From the NCBI GenBank assembly GCA_936450465.1, contig OW388300.1, positions 41,448,358 to 41,512,357 of the forward strand: a DNA stretch of 64,000 nucleotides. Direction: 5' to 3'. Both the position numbers and the translations under genes were made by a program. The notes beneath the pieces were generated by a model. The model was not told the origin of the DNA. It searched no databases and saw only the letters and a program-made list of their open reading frames with translations. The stretch comes from Gibbula magus (lineage: Eukaryota > Mollusca > Gastropoda > Trochida > Trochidae). Below are positions 38,741 to 49,900 of this stretch, one piece after another; positions within the stretch are counted from its first letter, which is position 1, and every line of letters begins with the position of its first letter.

Positions 38741-38840
38741 CTCTTCTGTGTCGTTTGTGTCTATATATACATTCCCTGATGAAGCTTCGAAACAAGAAGC
38801 AGAACTATGCATATCGGAATATAAAGTATTGATTATGAAA
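38741..38840 (+). mobile_element. Penelope-like/LINE end fragment with hammerhead-like core
   Basis: The sequence cattccctgatgaagcttcg followed by aaacaagaag carries CTGATGA and GAAAC in the spacing of a minimal hammerhead ribozyme core (38776 and 38789). The distal word atcggaat at 38814 could pair with the attcc just before the core, as stem I requires. The short stem II and a mismatched stem III make activity doubtful. Penelope-like elements are known to carry hammerhead motifs in their terminal repeats. No reverse transcriptase is present. Confidence 0.4.
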
Positions 38841-38914
38841 GTTGATATACCTCTTCAGTGTATTATTTAAATTTACTCATACACTTCTCCACGTTTGATA
38901 CCACATACCTATTT

Positions 38915-38917
<3 letters not shown>

Positions 38918-39002
<85 letters not shown>
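38918..39002. repeat. (AT)n followed by (AC)n microsatellite
   Basis: About 34 AT dinucleotides run directly into about nine AC dinucleotides. The two open frames across it (YIYIYI, THTHT) are artefacts. Confidence 0.97.
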
Positions 39003-39003
<1 letters not shown>

Positions 39004-39009
39004 AATATT

Positions 39010-41090
39010 TATATATAAACTGTTGCTCTTTCTACTTTTTAAATGCTTATTTTGTGTGTCACGTGCCAGCTTCATCAGAATCTTTTTAGGATGCTAATAA
39101 GGAAAGATAGAAAGGTTTAATCACTTAGTGAACAGTAAAAGATAAAGTAAAATTATACTTGTCACATAAGTAAGATTTGCATCGAGTTACAAATGTACAT
39201 CTTAAAACTGTTGTTTTAGAATAGACGAGCCATTTATGTTATGCAAGTAGTTTTAGAATATTCCTATTTTGAGATTGACATCATACATGTATCATTTGCT
39301 TGTTAACGGTGTTAGGATCTACACTGAAACATACTGCAATATAGAAGTTGTATATCCATACAGCTGTAGAACTTGTTCTCATTCAACATACATGTAGCTG
39401 GTAATACAACGTACAATTCTTCTTTATTGTGCAATAGTATGAAAACACAAAGCACAAACTTAATAACTGATTTATGTAATACTATACCTGATACCTAAAA
39501 GGAAAGTAATATGGTTATTTAAACGTCCCAAAAAGGGAACCTTTTGACGACCATGTAACAATAGCCTCTGACAGATTTCCATTTCAGTAATTTGAGGGTC
39601 TTATCCCTTTCATGTTCTTTTCTCTCAGCTCTTTCGGAAATAAGAATGCCAAAGTGTTTATCAGTGGTTGCTTGGCAACTAAGTAAATATAACATAATTT
39701 TCCTCTCAGTGAAATAAAGCTTTGACCCTTGAATCTATTGTATGACTATAATAATATAATAATAGTATTTTATTGTTTTATTTTAAAACTTTACACCTCA
39801 AAGTCGTTCTTGAACGTAGAATCAGTAAATATATGCGGTTTAGATAAAATTTAAAATAGATTTTTTTCAAATGCATAATTAACATTAGGCTGAGTGTGCT
39901 TAAACTGTGCTTAACTGAGTTTTGAATGTCTTCAGAATCAGGTTACACACAAGTCCATTACATCTGTGTAACAAAAAACAGTTTCTTTGTCTTGTGATAA
40001 GTCATGGCAATTACAAAGTTTTATAAGGAGTTTTATTTGCAACAAGTTCAACATTAACCTGCTCAACTGGATATGATGATGTTTTATACCTTCAAGTAAT
40101 GAAGCTTGACAACAATTCAAGTATCTTGTAAACACATTATTCTTAAAGATGACACACAAAATCAAAATGCTGCCATGGCAACTGAAACAAAAATATAATT
40201 GAAAAAAGCTCAAACCCAAAAGGCACACCTACATGCTCAGATTTGTTGAAGAGGATTCCAGTAGTTTAGAGTTCTGTTCAAGAAACAAACCTTCTGATGG
40301 CAGGATGGACTTCCATTGTGTCTTAGTAGCTTTTCAGGTTGATTTCAATTGTCTTTCAACCTGGGTGGTTTTCCTTGCACCTAATTATTTATTTAGAAGA
40401 CGCAAATTTAAAACTATTACGGGTTTATGATTCATGAAAAAAATAATGAGACACATTATTTAGAGAATTCATATTGAAGTCACATTATTCAAAAAGAAAA
40501 CATATACTGTCCATTCTCTATCCACAGGTTACTCAATGATGTCTATGCTTCTTTTACAATTAAGTCATATTTCTTGACGGATATCATTATTCTATACCAT
40601 ATGGTATTGGATCTCCGACTGACTGACTGACTGAGTGAGCGAGTTAGTTATTGCTGGAAGCTGATTAGACAGTATTGCAGCCATTAGCTGCAAGAAGTTG
40701 GAGTCAGTTGGAAAATTAAAACAATATCTGCAAAAGCAAATAATAAAAAGCCAAAATGCCACAAATACAGCAGCAAATTATCAGAAGCTTGCTTAAAAGC
40801 TGATTTAAAAACATTAAAAGTTATAATTTTTCGAACAGATAAATTACAATGTCCACGTAAGTGACTTAGATTAATGAAATATAAATAGTGGGATACACCG
40901 TTTTCATATAAGCTCATTATCTTCTTAAGTAGAAACAATATGTAATACATATTTGTTATAAAAGCTAAAGCTTTTAAGAAGATACAACTATGTTACATGT
41001 AACAATGCACATATCTCTGTGAAACAAGATGAAAAAAAATATGTTGAATCCGCATTCAATATTGACAAGTTCTACGAAATGTCAGCGTTA
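39010..41090. other. No gene seen: unit 2 non-coding sequence
   Basis: The stretch 39440-39740 is the unit 2 copy of the five-copy block (see 9090-10780). The stretch 40150-40440 aligns with 56830-57000 (words ccatggcaact-gaaacaaaaat and tttcaacctg). A (ctga)n run lies at 40616-40634. The frames at 39938-40228 and 40684-40950 have no domain. Confidence 0.5.
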
Positions 41091-41096
41091 TCCTGT

Positions 41097-41530
41097 TTAC
41101 ATCACGCCATGTTGTAAGAGCTCACACAACATCTATTTATTAGCTGGTGCATCTTTTTCAAATTCTGTGAAGTGAAATTGTAACTAGTGGAGGATGACAT
41201 TAGCTATCTGTCGAGAGCAGGAAGCTTAATTTCTCACAATTTATGTTATATTGCACCCTTTTAATTCCGAGACATTTTTCTCCGCTTGCTAATGTCAGTA
41301 AAATCAGATAGAACGCATGTACCACGTTTCGATCCGAGTAGTGCTGCGTAGTTTTGTGACATTGAATGCGACCTTTCACCTTACATACATTCAACCAATC
41401 ACAGGCCTGCATTCATGTGATTAGTGCCGAGAATTTTCTAGACCTGTTGCTTGCTCGAGGAATAGGTCACTTGACATGACCCTTGCAGAGCAGTACTCAA
41501 CAAGGAACAGGTACGACTTTTACATGTACA
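41097..41530 (+). promoter_or_regulatory. Conserved CCAAT block ending in a donor-like site (unit 2)
   Basis: Aligned with 57350-57830 over its full length. Shared words are gctcacacaac, ctttttcaaattct, acaggaagcttaat, aaaatcagatagaac, cattcaaccaatcacagg (a CCAAT box at about 41396), gctcgagg and agtactcaacaaggaacagg, ending in aacag/gtacga at about 41511. A small frame here (MRPFTLHTFNQS) is not maintained between copies, so the block is not coding. No TATA box is seen. I read it as a possible upstream promoter plus a non-coding first exon, kept in two units but not found in unit 1. Confidence 0.35.
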
Positions 41531-41539
41531 TTTGATATT

Positions 41540-42960
41540 ATTTACTAAGAGGGTTCTTCCGCTGATAACCCCCTTGAAATTAATCTAAACTATACACTTG
41601 GAAACTAATAAAGCAACACAGTTTATAAACTGAAATGTGGTGGTCTGTAATTCTTATCACTCCAGATATAACAATTGGTAATTTAGCGACCTATTTACTG
41701 AAATGAAAAAAACTACCTTATGCAAAATTTGGTTTAAATGTGCAGGAAAATAAGATACTACTGTCCTATTAGAGAAACTACAATTTAAACTTTAGAATTG
41801 ATTTATTTTAAACAACATTTTTGATAACAAGTTCACACACCAAAACATCCTTTACCATACATGATAAGTATCTTAACATACATTACATTTCCAGTCTCTT
41901 GTTTAACAATAATTGCGAAAATGCCTACAACCATATAATCTTTGAATAAATTTGGGATTATTTGAGTTCAATCTGTTTATTAAACCCTTCTTCTTGCTTA
42001 AGACACCGTAAGTAGTTACTGTATTTGTTTATTGAAACTGACAGGTTCATGACTTTGTGAGTTTGAAGGTGCATACTGCTTTAACGAGTGACTTTTGTTA
42101 AAAAGTCAGTTGGTCAAGTGTAATCACTTCATTTGAAAGAATGACACTGATCACATTACATCAACAAATATGACTTTCATTTCATTTCAGAATGGAACTT
42201 GGATTTTGACACAAAATTACCTAATTATTGTAACAGCCGTTATCCAAAGGACAATGAACTGTTATTTGAGTGACATTTGTTTTAACGCTGCTAAATTAAT
42301 CTGATACCTAAAATCACTAACCATTTTCCTGACATATTAACCTCTTTCAAATCGGAACGATTTCGCTGTTAAAAAGTTGGGTGTTGCTTAATTAATTTCC
42401 AAGTGTATAAACCAGAAGAACACTAAGATCCAGTCGACTTATTTTAAATATTGTAGAATCAGAACTCTGATAACTAACATACCTTATATCTTTCATTGGA
42501 AGTAGGTCTCATATTGATCATTAACGACAACCTCTATTTGGGATACATCGTTTGAATGTGTTGTAAAGCGTTTTGCTTCTCTCAAAGGTGATGGACAAAT
42601 CCGTATTGTTGTATTTTGGTACATATAATACATATAGACAGGTCGAATAGTTGTTCAAAAAGTGAAGAATAAATACTTAATTAAATAAAATGTATTTGGT
42701 AATATAGCATATTATAGTACGATTTCAATTGTTTCAAAACGAATGTGCTAGTGATCGCTGTTTATCAAATCCATGCAATGATACTTATAGATTATGTAGT
42801 GTCCAGATCATATGATTTGGCTACAGGGCCAGTACGAATACCATTTGCTGAAAAATCTGAGCTATTGTGTTAGACATTTAACACATGAAGTGCGATGATA
42901 TTTTTCAAAAAGAAGCTTTCAATAAAATAAACTAGATACAAGTAGTTGTCACTAAGGTGA
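41540..42960. other. No gene seen: unit 2 non-coding sequence
   Basis: The stretch 42450-42950 aligns closely with 59520-60040 (words ctaacataccttatatcttt, cattggaagta, gtatttt-ggtacat, atgtgctagtgatcg). Copies are similar, but frames are not shared. The stretch 41560-42400 has weaker similarity and no feature. Confidence 0.5.
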
Positions 42961-42964
42961 CATG

Positions 42965-44062
42965 ATCCCCCGCCGAAAATTAATACTTCAAAATTTAAAA
43001 ATAATGTCAAGATCAGCAAAATCGACTGTCAAAATGTCGAAAAAGTCAAAGCTCCACTGTGACCTTGACAAAAATGTCAAGGTCATCAAATCTAATCAGC
43101 CCTTTGTCTTTCCTAGGAAGTGCATTATGTAAGATATGAGTGAATTCCGGTGAATGGTCCTTGAGATATCCCGCTGACAACCTTTACATGTACATTAACA
43201 TGTCGAAAAATTTAAAATTCCACTGTGACCTTGAGAATAATGTCAAGGTCACCATAATCTAATCAGTCCTTTTGCTTTGTGTAAGATATGATGAAATTCC
43301 GGTGAATGGTTCTTGAGATATTCTGCTGACAACCTTTACATGTACATTAACATGTCGAAAAATTCAAAGTTCCACTGTGACCTTGAAAATAATGTCAAGG
43401 TCACCACAATCTATTCAGCCCGTCGTCTTCCCTAGAAGGTGCTTTGTGTAAGAAATGATGGAATTCCGGGGAATGGTTCTTGAGATATCCCGCTGACAAG
43501 CTTTACATGTACATTAACATGTCGAAAAATTCAAAGTTCCGCTGTGACCTTGAAAATAATGTCAAGGTCACCAAAATCCAATCAGCCCGTCGTCTTCCCT
43601 GGAAGGTGCTTTGTGTAAGAAATTATGGAATTCCGGTGAATGGTTCTTGAGATATCCCGCTGACAAGCTTTACATGTACATTAACATGTCGAAAAATTCA
43701 AAGTTCCGCTGTGACCTTGAAGATAATGTCAAGGTCACCAAAATCTAATCAGCCCGTCGTCTTTCCTTGGAGAAGCTATGTGTAAAATATGAAGAGAATC
43801 CAGAGAATGGTTAATGAGATATCCCGCTGACAAGGGTAAAATAACAAAGTCTTGTTGTGACCTTGAAATGAAGGTCAAGGTCACAAACCTATGTAAGAAC
43901 ATTACTCTTCCCATGATGAACCCATATGCAAAATATGAAAAGAATCCAGTGAATAGTATTCGAGTTATTCCATTTCGTACGGACGTACGTACGGACGTAC
44001 GGACGGACGGACGCAGCCTAATACTATATCCCCCGCTTCGCGCTAAACGCGCGGCGGGGGAT
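42965..44062. mobile_element. Non-autonomous TIR element with tandem TCAAGGTCA-bearing repeats
   Basis: The terminal repeats are atcccccgccg (42965) and cggcgggggat (44052-44062). Inside are six tandem units of about 150-167 bp; the first five start with atgtcgaaaa at 43034, 43200, 43352, 43519 and 43685, and the sixth, near 43850, is degenerate. Every unit carries tgaccttga, a short spacer, then tcaaggtca, giving six inverted pairs. Near the right end is an acgg-rich run (43976-44012). Unit 3 (60040) and unit 1 (11965) lack the insertion between matching flanks. There is no transposase. TCAAGGTCA is the extended half-site bound by ERR/SF-1/FTZ-F1-type nuclear receptors; binding here is inference. 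Confidence 0.75.
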
Positions 44063-44360
44063 AATAATGGATTGAGGGTCTTTATTTAATATAATGAAAG
44101 TAAAGATGTTCTCCCTTCTAAAATCTGCTTTAACGATCCATAAATAATGTAGGTAAAGCTTTGAAATTAATAACGTTCACCTCACGTAACGATGAACAGC
44201 ACATTTTGTTAATTAGATTGTATACACTTTTCTGCCTTTATGATTAGCTTTCAATTCTTTTGGATATTTTTTGTGTCCCACGGGTTAGTATATTAATTGA
44301 TTTGTGGTCGTAATAATTAGATTCGCTGTCTATTTCGGAAACAGAACAACCCTATTTCAA
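44063..44360. other. Three-way conserved block (unit 2 copy)
   Basis: Continuation of the unit 2 sequence after the insertion, aligned with 12000-12300 and 60050-60345. It keeps cgtaataattagattcgctg and tctatttcggaaacagaaca. No gene. Confidence 0.55.
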
Positions 44361-44614
44361 ACTATGTTGATATGAGGAATAACTTTGGTATATAAATCAT
44401 CTAATTGTTTTTAAATGTATTGGAATATGAAACTTTTATATCACCTAATATGATTGACTTGATCTTCTTTTCTCTGAAGTTCATATAGGTTTAATAGTTT
44501 TAATAACTACTGCGTGAGTGTTAAGACAATAAATAGTTTTGATAGTTTTAATTTGATGACAAACACTTACAAACTTTTCTTTTTGAACAATGTGATAGAA
44601 ATTCTGAATGTTTT

Positions 44615-44617
<3 letters not shown>

Positions 44618-44656
<39 letters not shown>
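44618..44656. repeat. (TA)n microsatellite
   Basis: About 19 TA dinucleotides. Unit 1 (about 12535) has no such run, so it expanded in unit 2. Confidence 0.95.
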
Positions 44657-44660
<4 letters not shown>

Positions 44661-44777
44661 TTTACATATCGTGGTGGAAAACAGAAAATAAAATAATAAA
44701 TAATAAAAACACTGGCAACATGGTTTGGTGCATGCCACCATTTCACTTAATTTCGTGATGTAAATGAAATACACTTT

Positions 44778-45290
44778 AAACAAGATGTGTTTGTTAAACA
44801 CGGATGCCCCCGATTATACCAAAGTTATGGCCAAGGTTAAAGTTTTCTGAATATTGTCCACTGCGGCAAGGTCAAGGTCACAAGGTCAAATATGATGACC
44901 TCATCTGAAAGGTCTCATCACAAGGTATGCACATGCCAAGTATGAAAGCCGTAGCTCTGAGCAATCTAAAGTTATGGCCAAGGTTAAAGTTTACTGAAGA
45001 TGTCCACTGCGGCAAGGTCACGGTCAAGGTCACAAGATCAAATATGATGACCTCATCTGAAGGTCTCATCACAAGGTATACACATGCCAAGTATGAAATC
45101 CGTACCTCTTAACGATCAAAAGTTATGACCAAGGTTAAAGTTTTCTGAAAATGTTCATTGCGGCAAGGTCAAGGCCAAGGTCACAAGGTCAAATATGATG
45201 ACCTCATCTGAAGGTCTCATCACAAGGTATACACATGCCAAGTATGAAATCCGTACCTCTTAACGATACAAAAACTGGACAATGTAACCC
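44778..45290. mobile_element. Repeat element with three ~148-bp tandem units rich in AGGTCA
   Basis: It opens with aacaagatgtgtttgttaaa then cacggatgcccccg, a start I associate with dispersed molluscan repeats. Three units follow, starting at 44821, 44968 and 45118 with aaagttatgg. Each holds caaggtcaaggtcacaaggt (or a close variant) and gatgacctcat, so AGGTCA half-sites are dense on both strands. Overlapping small frames come from the repeat. The right boundary is uncertain because no clear inverted terminal repeat was found. Confidence 0.6.
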
Positions 45291-45299
45291 ATCCGTCGG

Positions 45300-45660
45300 G
45301 CATCAATTGGTTAAACATAATTTTGAAAACTTACATGTAGAAGACAAAGAGCAAAATATTGGATGAAATTGGTCAATGGATCATGTTAATGGTATACTTA
45401 TACACTGGGTGCAGGAATTTGGCTTATCATCATGTATTAAGCCATTGTTAAGTTTTCATTGAAAGAAAGTTATTGTCAAATATTTTGCATTTGGGGATAA
45501 ACAGTTGAGTGAGGTGATTTGGATGTAAAACAGCACATTTCGTATTTTGGCATGTATCAAAGCTAAATAAAATCTCATGAAAAACATTAATTGTCCCTTT
45601 AAGTTCATTATGCAATATCCTGACCTGAATAAAAAACGTACTAAATATAACAATTACTTA
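45300..45660. other. No gene seen: block shared with 16570-16930
   Basis: Strong similarity to unit 1 (words gaaagaaagttattgtcaaa, tattttgcattt, aacataattttgaaaactta). No shared frame. Confidence 0.55.
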
Positions 45661-45664
45661 ACCC

Positions 45665-45858
45665 TTAACTTGCGGCTCCCATATTGGTCCGGGAAGCTCA
45701 TAGCTCATAGCTCATACCCCTTGGAGAGATGCATACCTCGGACTTAATGCATATACCGAGTCAGTCATTATCATGTTTGGCGTCCAGGCGAAATGCGAGA
45801 CGGTGTGTCTCAATGGATAGCAACATGAAAACTTGTTTATATACATCTCGCAGTTCGC
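45665..45858. mobile_element. ~195-bp insertion of unknown type
   Basis: In unit 1 the words acacttacttaaagtg and ttttgtatcctac are adjacent (16929-16960). In unit 2 they are separated by this stretch, which has higher GC, a triple agctcat repeat at 45698 and several CpG dinucleotides. No end repeat or domain is seen. Loss from unit 1 is an alternative. Confidence 0.45.
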
Positions 45859-45937
45859 TATTTTGTATCCTACCTCTAATGGATATTTATATGATTAGTT
45901 TAGCCTAAGGTTAAATGTTTACGTAGGAATACATTAA

Positions 45938-46192
45938 AGTTTTTACAATTCGTTTTTCAAAGTTCTATCCACAGAGTCAGTCTCTGTTGTCTCTAATGTC
46001 ATCAAAGCAATATATCTGGCGTCATATGAACACATGCCGATTGTTGAAGTAACAAAAAGTTTACAAAAACAAATTCAGGCTATTGAAATTCATGTGTATA
46101 TTAAATTAAAAGCATTGATGCTTAAGGGGAATAGAAACCTGACGCCAATTGTCTGCTATGGTATTCTTTCATATCGATGTTTCAATTTATAA
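45938..46192 (+). CDS. Candidate coding stretch, C-terminal exon or transposase fragment
   Basis: An 85-codon open stretch without an early methionine runs from 45938 to the stop at 46190-46192. It reads like protein: FKVLSTESVSVVSNVIKAIY, LASYEHMPIVEVTKSL, AIEIHVYIKLKALMLKGNRN, and ends in a conserved IVCYGILSYRCF. A possible acceptor (ctatccacag) sits at 45964-45973, within the open stretch. The unit 1 partner (16941-17165) shares frame, stop position and most of the last 36 residues but lacks 27 residues in the middle. I recognise no domain; hAT-type transposase debris is one possibility. The three synonymous differences out of 12 do not settle the matter. Confidence 0.3.
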   Translation, partial: SFYNSFFKVLSTESVSVVSNVIKAIYLASYEHMPIVEVTKSLQKQIQAIEIHVYIKLKALMLKGNRNLTPIVCYGILSYRCFNL

Positions 46193-47169
46193 ATTGAATT
46201 GAAGAAATGTAATTATACACATCATTGTAAGATGATTGCTTGGTAATGTTCCTAAACAATCGGGCACTCCGTTGTTCGTTGTAATGTAACTGCCAAATGA
46301 TTTTATGAATCTCTCAAACTGTAATTAGGGTATATGCACATATGCTCTAGTTCATATAGTAAAAATGCTCTATTGTTCCAAAACATAGATGTTGTGACAG
46401 AAAAGTTACAAAAAAGTACCTTTATATAGTGCCAAAACAAAACTTGTTCTTTCCAAAACACAGGGATATAGGCTTGCAATAGAAGTACATAATCAATTTA
46501 TGTGACTTTCAAATGACCACATTAAGTAATAGTTTATCTGATCTGAGTTTATCTGATCTCTGTTGCCGGATGGAGTGGAATGTAAGCCTCATTATATGAC
46601 CACGACCATCCTTCTCATGTAAAAGTTCCTACAAAATGACAATAATGGATACCTTTTTAAGCCTTCCCACAGAGCTACATAGTTTTCCTGTCAAATCTGT
46701 ATGCAACGGATTACTGCAATGATGAATGGGACAAAACTTCCTTGTGTTGCTAGAAAAGGTCACTGAACATCATCAAGTAAGATACAGTGCCAGATTTATA
46801 ATCAAACACGTCTGTTTAAACTCGATTGAATAGTTTCACACCATCAATCTCTACAAATTCTAAACATAAATGAAACCTTACAACGCCAATTTTCTGTGAT
46901 GAAAGTAATTCTTTCCAAATGATGTGATTGATGACATGGCTTTCTTTGTAGAGAAAGTTAGAAAAGAGTATGTTATTCAATATTTTTTTAACTCTGTGTT
47001 GTTGATCTGCTTTCAAGAAAATGTGTGTTTACATTTAATCAACTAAATTTTAAAAATCCCTGTGTTGGCATCAAGCAGCTCAGAAGAATTAGAGTACTTC
47101 TACCCACGTATTAAAGGGCTTGATTCGAGTCTTGACACAGAAAACTAAGTTACATTTACATCATGGGTG

Positions 47170-49900
47170 ATTTTGTCCTGGATTTTTTGTTTTTGTTATC
47201 CTGTAATTGTGAAAAATGCCCCATTTAAAAAAAAATAATGACTATAGTAACAGCGTAACACAGTGTCAAATCTAATTACCAAAACCACTCCATGTAGAGC
47301 TACATTATAGCTTCTACAGTTGATACATCAGGGGAAAGGTAAAACGAAACCATACAAAATATAAGAGATATACATAAGATAGATACAAATGAAATGGAGT
47401 TACATGATGTCTTCAAAATCCAACTACATTGTGTAAAATAACTTTAAATTTAAAATAATGATGTGTTCATTTTTCGGAGAAACGCACATTTGAAGAAATT
47501 GTAGTTTTAATACCTCAACTAGACGACATGGGAGAGTAAAAAAGGTTGTTGTTTTTTTGCTTGTTTCATCACGTCCTACAGTAATGATGCGTTACTAATA
47601 CTAAATCTAAGAAGCTGAATTATGTCGCTGTCATCTTATATAAACATACTTTCCATATTTAATACAATTTTACTTTAAATACAAAACATTATGTACAGGA
47701 AACCTTTTGAAATTAACAATTTCAACACCCAATGTGTGTTTGAACAGATATAAAATAGAAGTGTCACACTCTCATGAATGAAATTGTTTATTTCTCTTTA
47801 CGAGATTTATCAACATTGTATTGTTTGTAGATTTGCATGTGAAGAAAAAAATCATCACATTATCACATTGTTGTTTCACTAAGGTAGTGACACTATAATC
47901 TGATATCGACAGCTTGACGTACCCGTCAGACAACGAGATCAAATATCGATAACTTTTTTATCGACATGCTTTTCATATTTCGTGAAGACAATAATGTGAC
48001 AGGTGACAGTACATCTGATATCCAAATCAATTAATAAAGAGCGGCAAATATTCATAGCACCAACGGGATCGTTGTTAGAGTGGGGGCTACACTAAACAAA
48101 GTCTTTTGTTAACTTTTTACCTGACCATCATAAAGGATTATTCTTCAAAACGTGTTTATTTCTACTAGCTCTTTGGGACGACCACAATAAAGATTTTCTT
48201 TAAAACATGTCACTATAAAGGTTAAAATGTACTTGAAAACTGAAAGTCTTAGTGACAGAGTACGGGTTCACAAACAACATATCAAGGACCCAAAACAAAG
48301 GAAATTCCACCAAGTAATTATTTTGATACATCCTCCGCCAATTAGGATATTAAATTCATCCCTTTTGTAAAATGGCAAACGCACATGCAATAATAAATAA
48401 GATGAAGGAAGCTCATTTGATTAAAACATTTCCATCCATTAATGGCTAAACCAGTTACAGCTTGAAGCCGCGCCTGCGACACGACAGGGTACTTATAAAT
48501 TTTAACAAAACATCTTTTTTTCAAGGATATATAAAGATACATATTTTATGTCAAATTAAAACAAGAGGCATTATGAAAACAGTTACCCAAATAAAACGAA
48601 GGCGATTTGAACAGTATTGCTTACAAAAGAGACCATCAAGTGGTGCTTATATTCCTATCTTCTAATTTTTTTATCGTTGAGCTCATTCATATTGAATATA
48701 AATCTACAATATGAAAACAACATTTATTTGTCAGTGTAGTCTACGTATATTTACGCCAAACATTACATACACATCATTTGAGTGTGATTTATTGTTCCTT
48801 TAGGCAAATTACATGAATAAATATATTCGGAAGAAAGAACAACATACTTATACATTCACATTCGTCCTTAAGTAAGGTAAGGTAATTTATGAGTGTCTTT
48901 ATAGGGATTAAGACATGGTAAAATCAGGATATTCTAGCAAACTTTTTTTTTATCATAGTTTATTCAATAAGAAAAGGATTAGGAACATGTTTTCCAACTT
49001 GGAATACCCTCTGCTTAGTATGTCGATAGTGAATTTACTCTTTTTAGACAGAAGAGACATAATTGACAGCAGTGAAAGAAGAGTAAATACATAAGAGAAA
49101 AATAATGTTAAATGTCATACAAATATTTTTGTCTCAATAATGAACGATTGTACGTAATACTTAATACATCTGCGTTTTGACATGGTGATAAATCTGCACT
49201 TCCTTCTAACAAAAGCTTACGGTAAAGTAGAATACCTGCAATTCTACAAACGCACTTTAAAGATAATATAAAATTTACTCTTTGTTGTTTATACAACAGA
49301 CATTAGAAACAAGTAGTGATGGGAATTTTTAAAAAGGAATTCCACAAACACATTCAGATTCACTTTTGATTCCAACTTTATATAAATCAAAGTTTAAACA
49401 ACTGATAGAATAACGCAAATTTGTATGGATAATATCCAAATTTTGTGGCACGAATAATATTTTGGTGCCTGGACTGAGATATTTGATTTACGAACAGTTG
49501 TTGGTCAGTTGTTAAATTACACTTGTGACGTCATCCTATTGTTCTTTCACTCCATTATTTTTCAGTAATGGAGAGTTGCACATCACATCATATTTTTTAA
49601 GTGGAAATTTAATTTCTTTAACTTTTAAAAGCAATTTTGATAAGAGCAATACTTTGAATGCAATTTAAGTAGGGTAATATCATCGGCTGTAACTTTGCGA
49701 ACCAGTACTGCTCTGTATAGCGTTGTGTCCTTCCGCGCCAACCACTGCACTATCTTGCTTCGTCAAAAGAAGTGTAATCTTCATTACATGACCATTTCCA
49801 GCCCTTCTTAGTAAAATTTCAAACACAAGAGGCTAAAAGACAACCTCTTAAGCCTTATCAGAGTACCAACCACTTTCTTCTGTCAAGCTGCAATGTGAGC
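47170..49900. other. No gene seen: unit 3 non-coding sequence
   Basis: The stretch 47810-48860 is collinear with 2160-3170 and 20810-22330. The counterpart of the satellite site was not found after about 48,950, so unit 3 cannot show which state is ancestral. A TGACGTCA at 49526 lies in sequence without a partner. The frames at 48342-48665 have no domain. Confidence 0.5.

Larger units (their letters stand above)
18694..46444. repeat. Unit 2 of the tandem duplication (with 9.4-kb satellite)
   Basis: The start-to-start distance from unit 2 to unit 3 is 27,751 bases. Subtracting the satellite leaves about 18,360, against 18,298 for unit 1. Block order is the same as in unit 1. Insertions specific to unit 2 include 19625-20210, 21165-22000, the satellite, the MITEs at 34546, 36049 and 37078, the elements at 42965-44062 and 44778-45290, and a ~195-bp insert at 45665-45858. 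Confidence 0.8.

Noticed and set aside
38858..39097. Frames across the (AT)n/(AC)n microsatellite
   Set aside because: Repeating YI and TH residues are a direct result of dinucleotide repeats.
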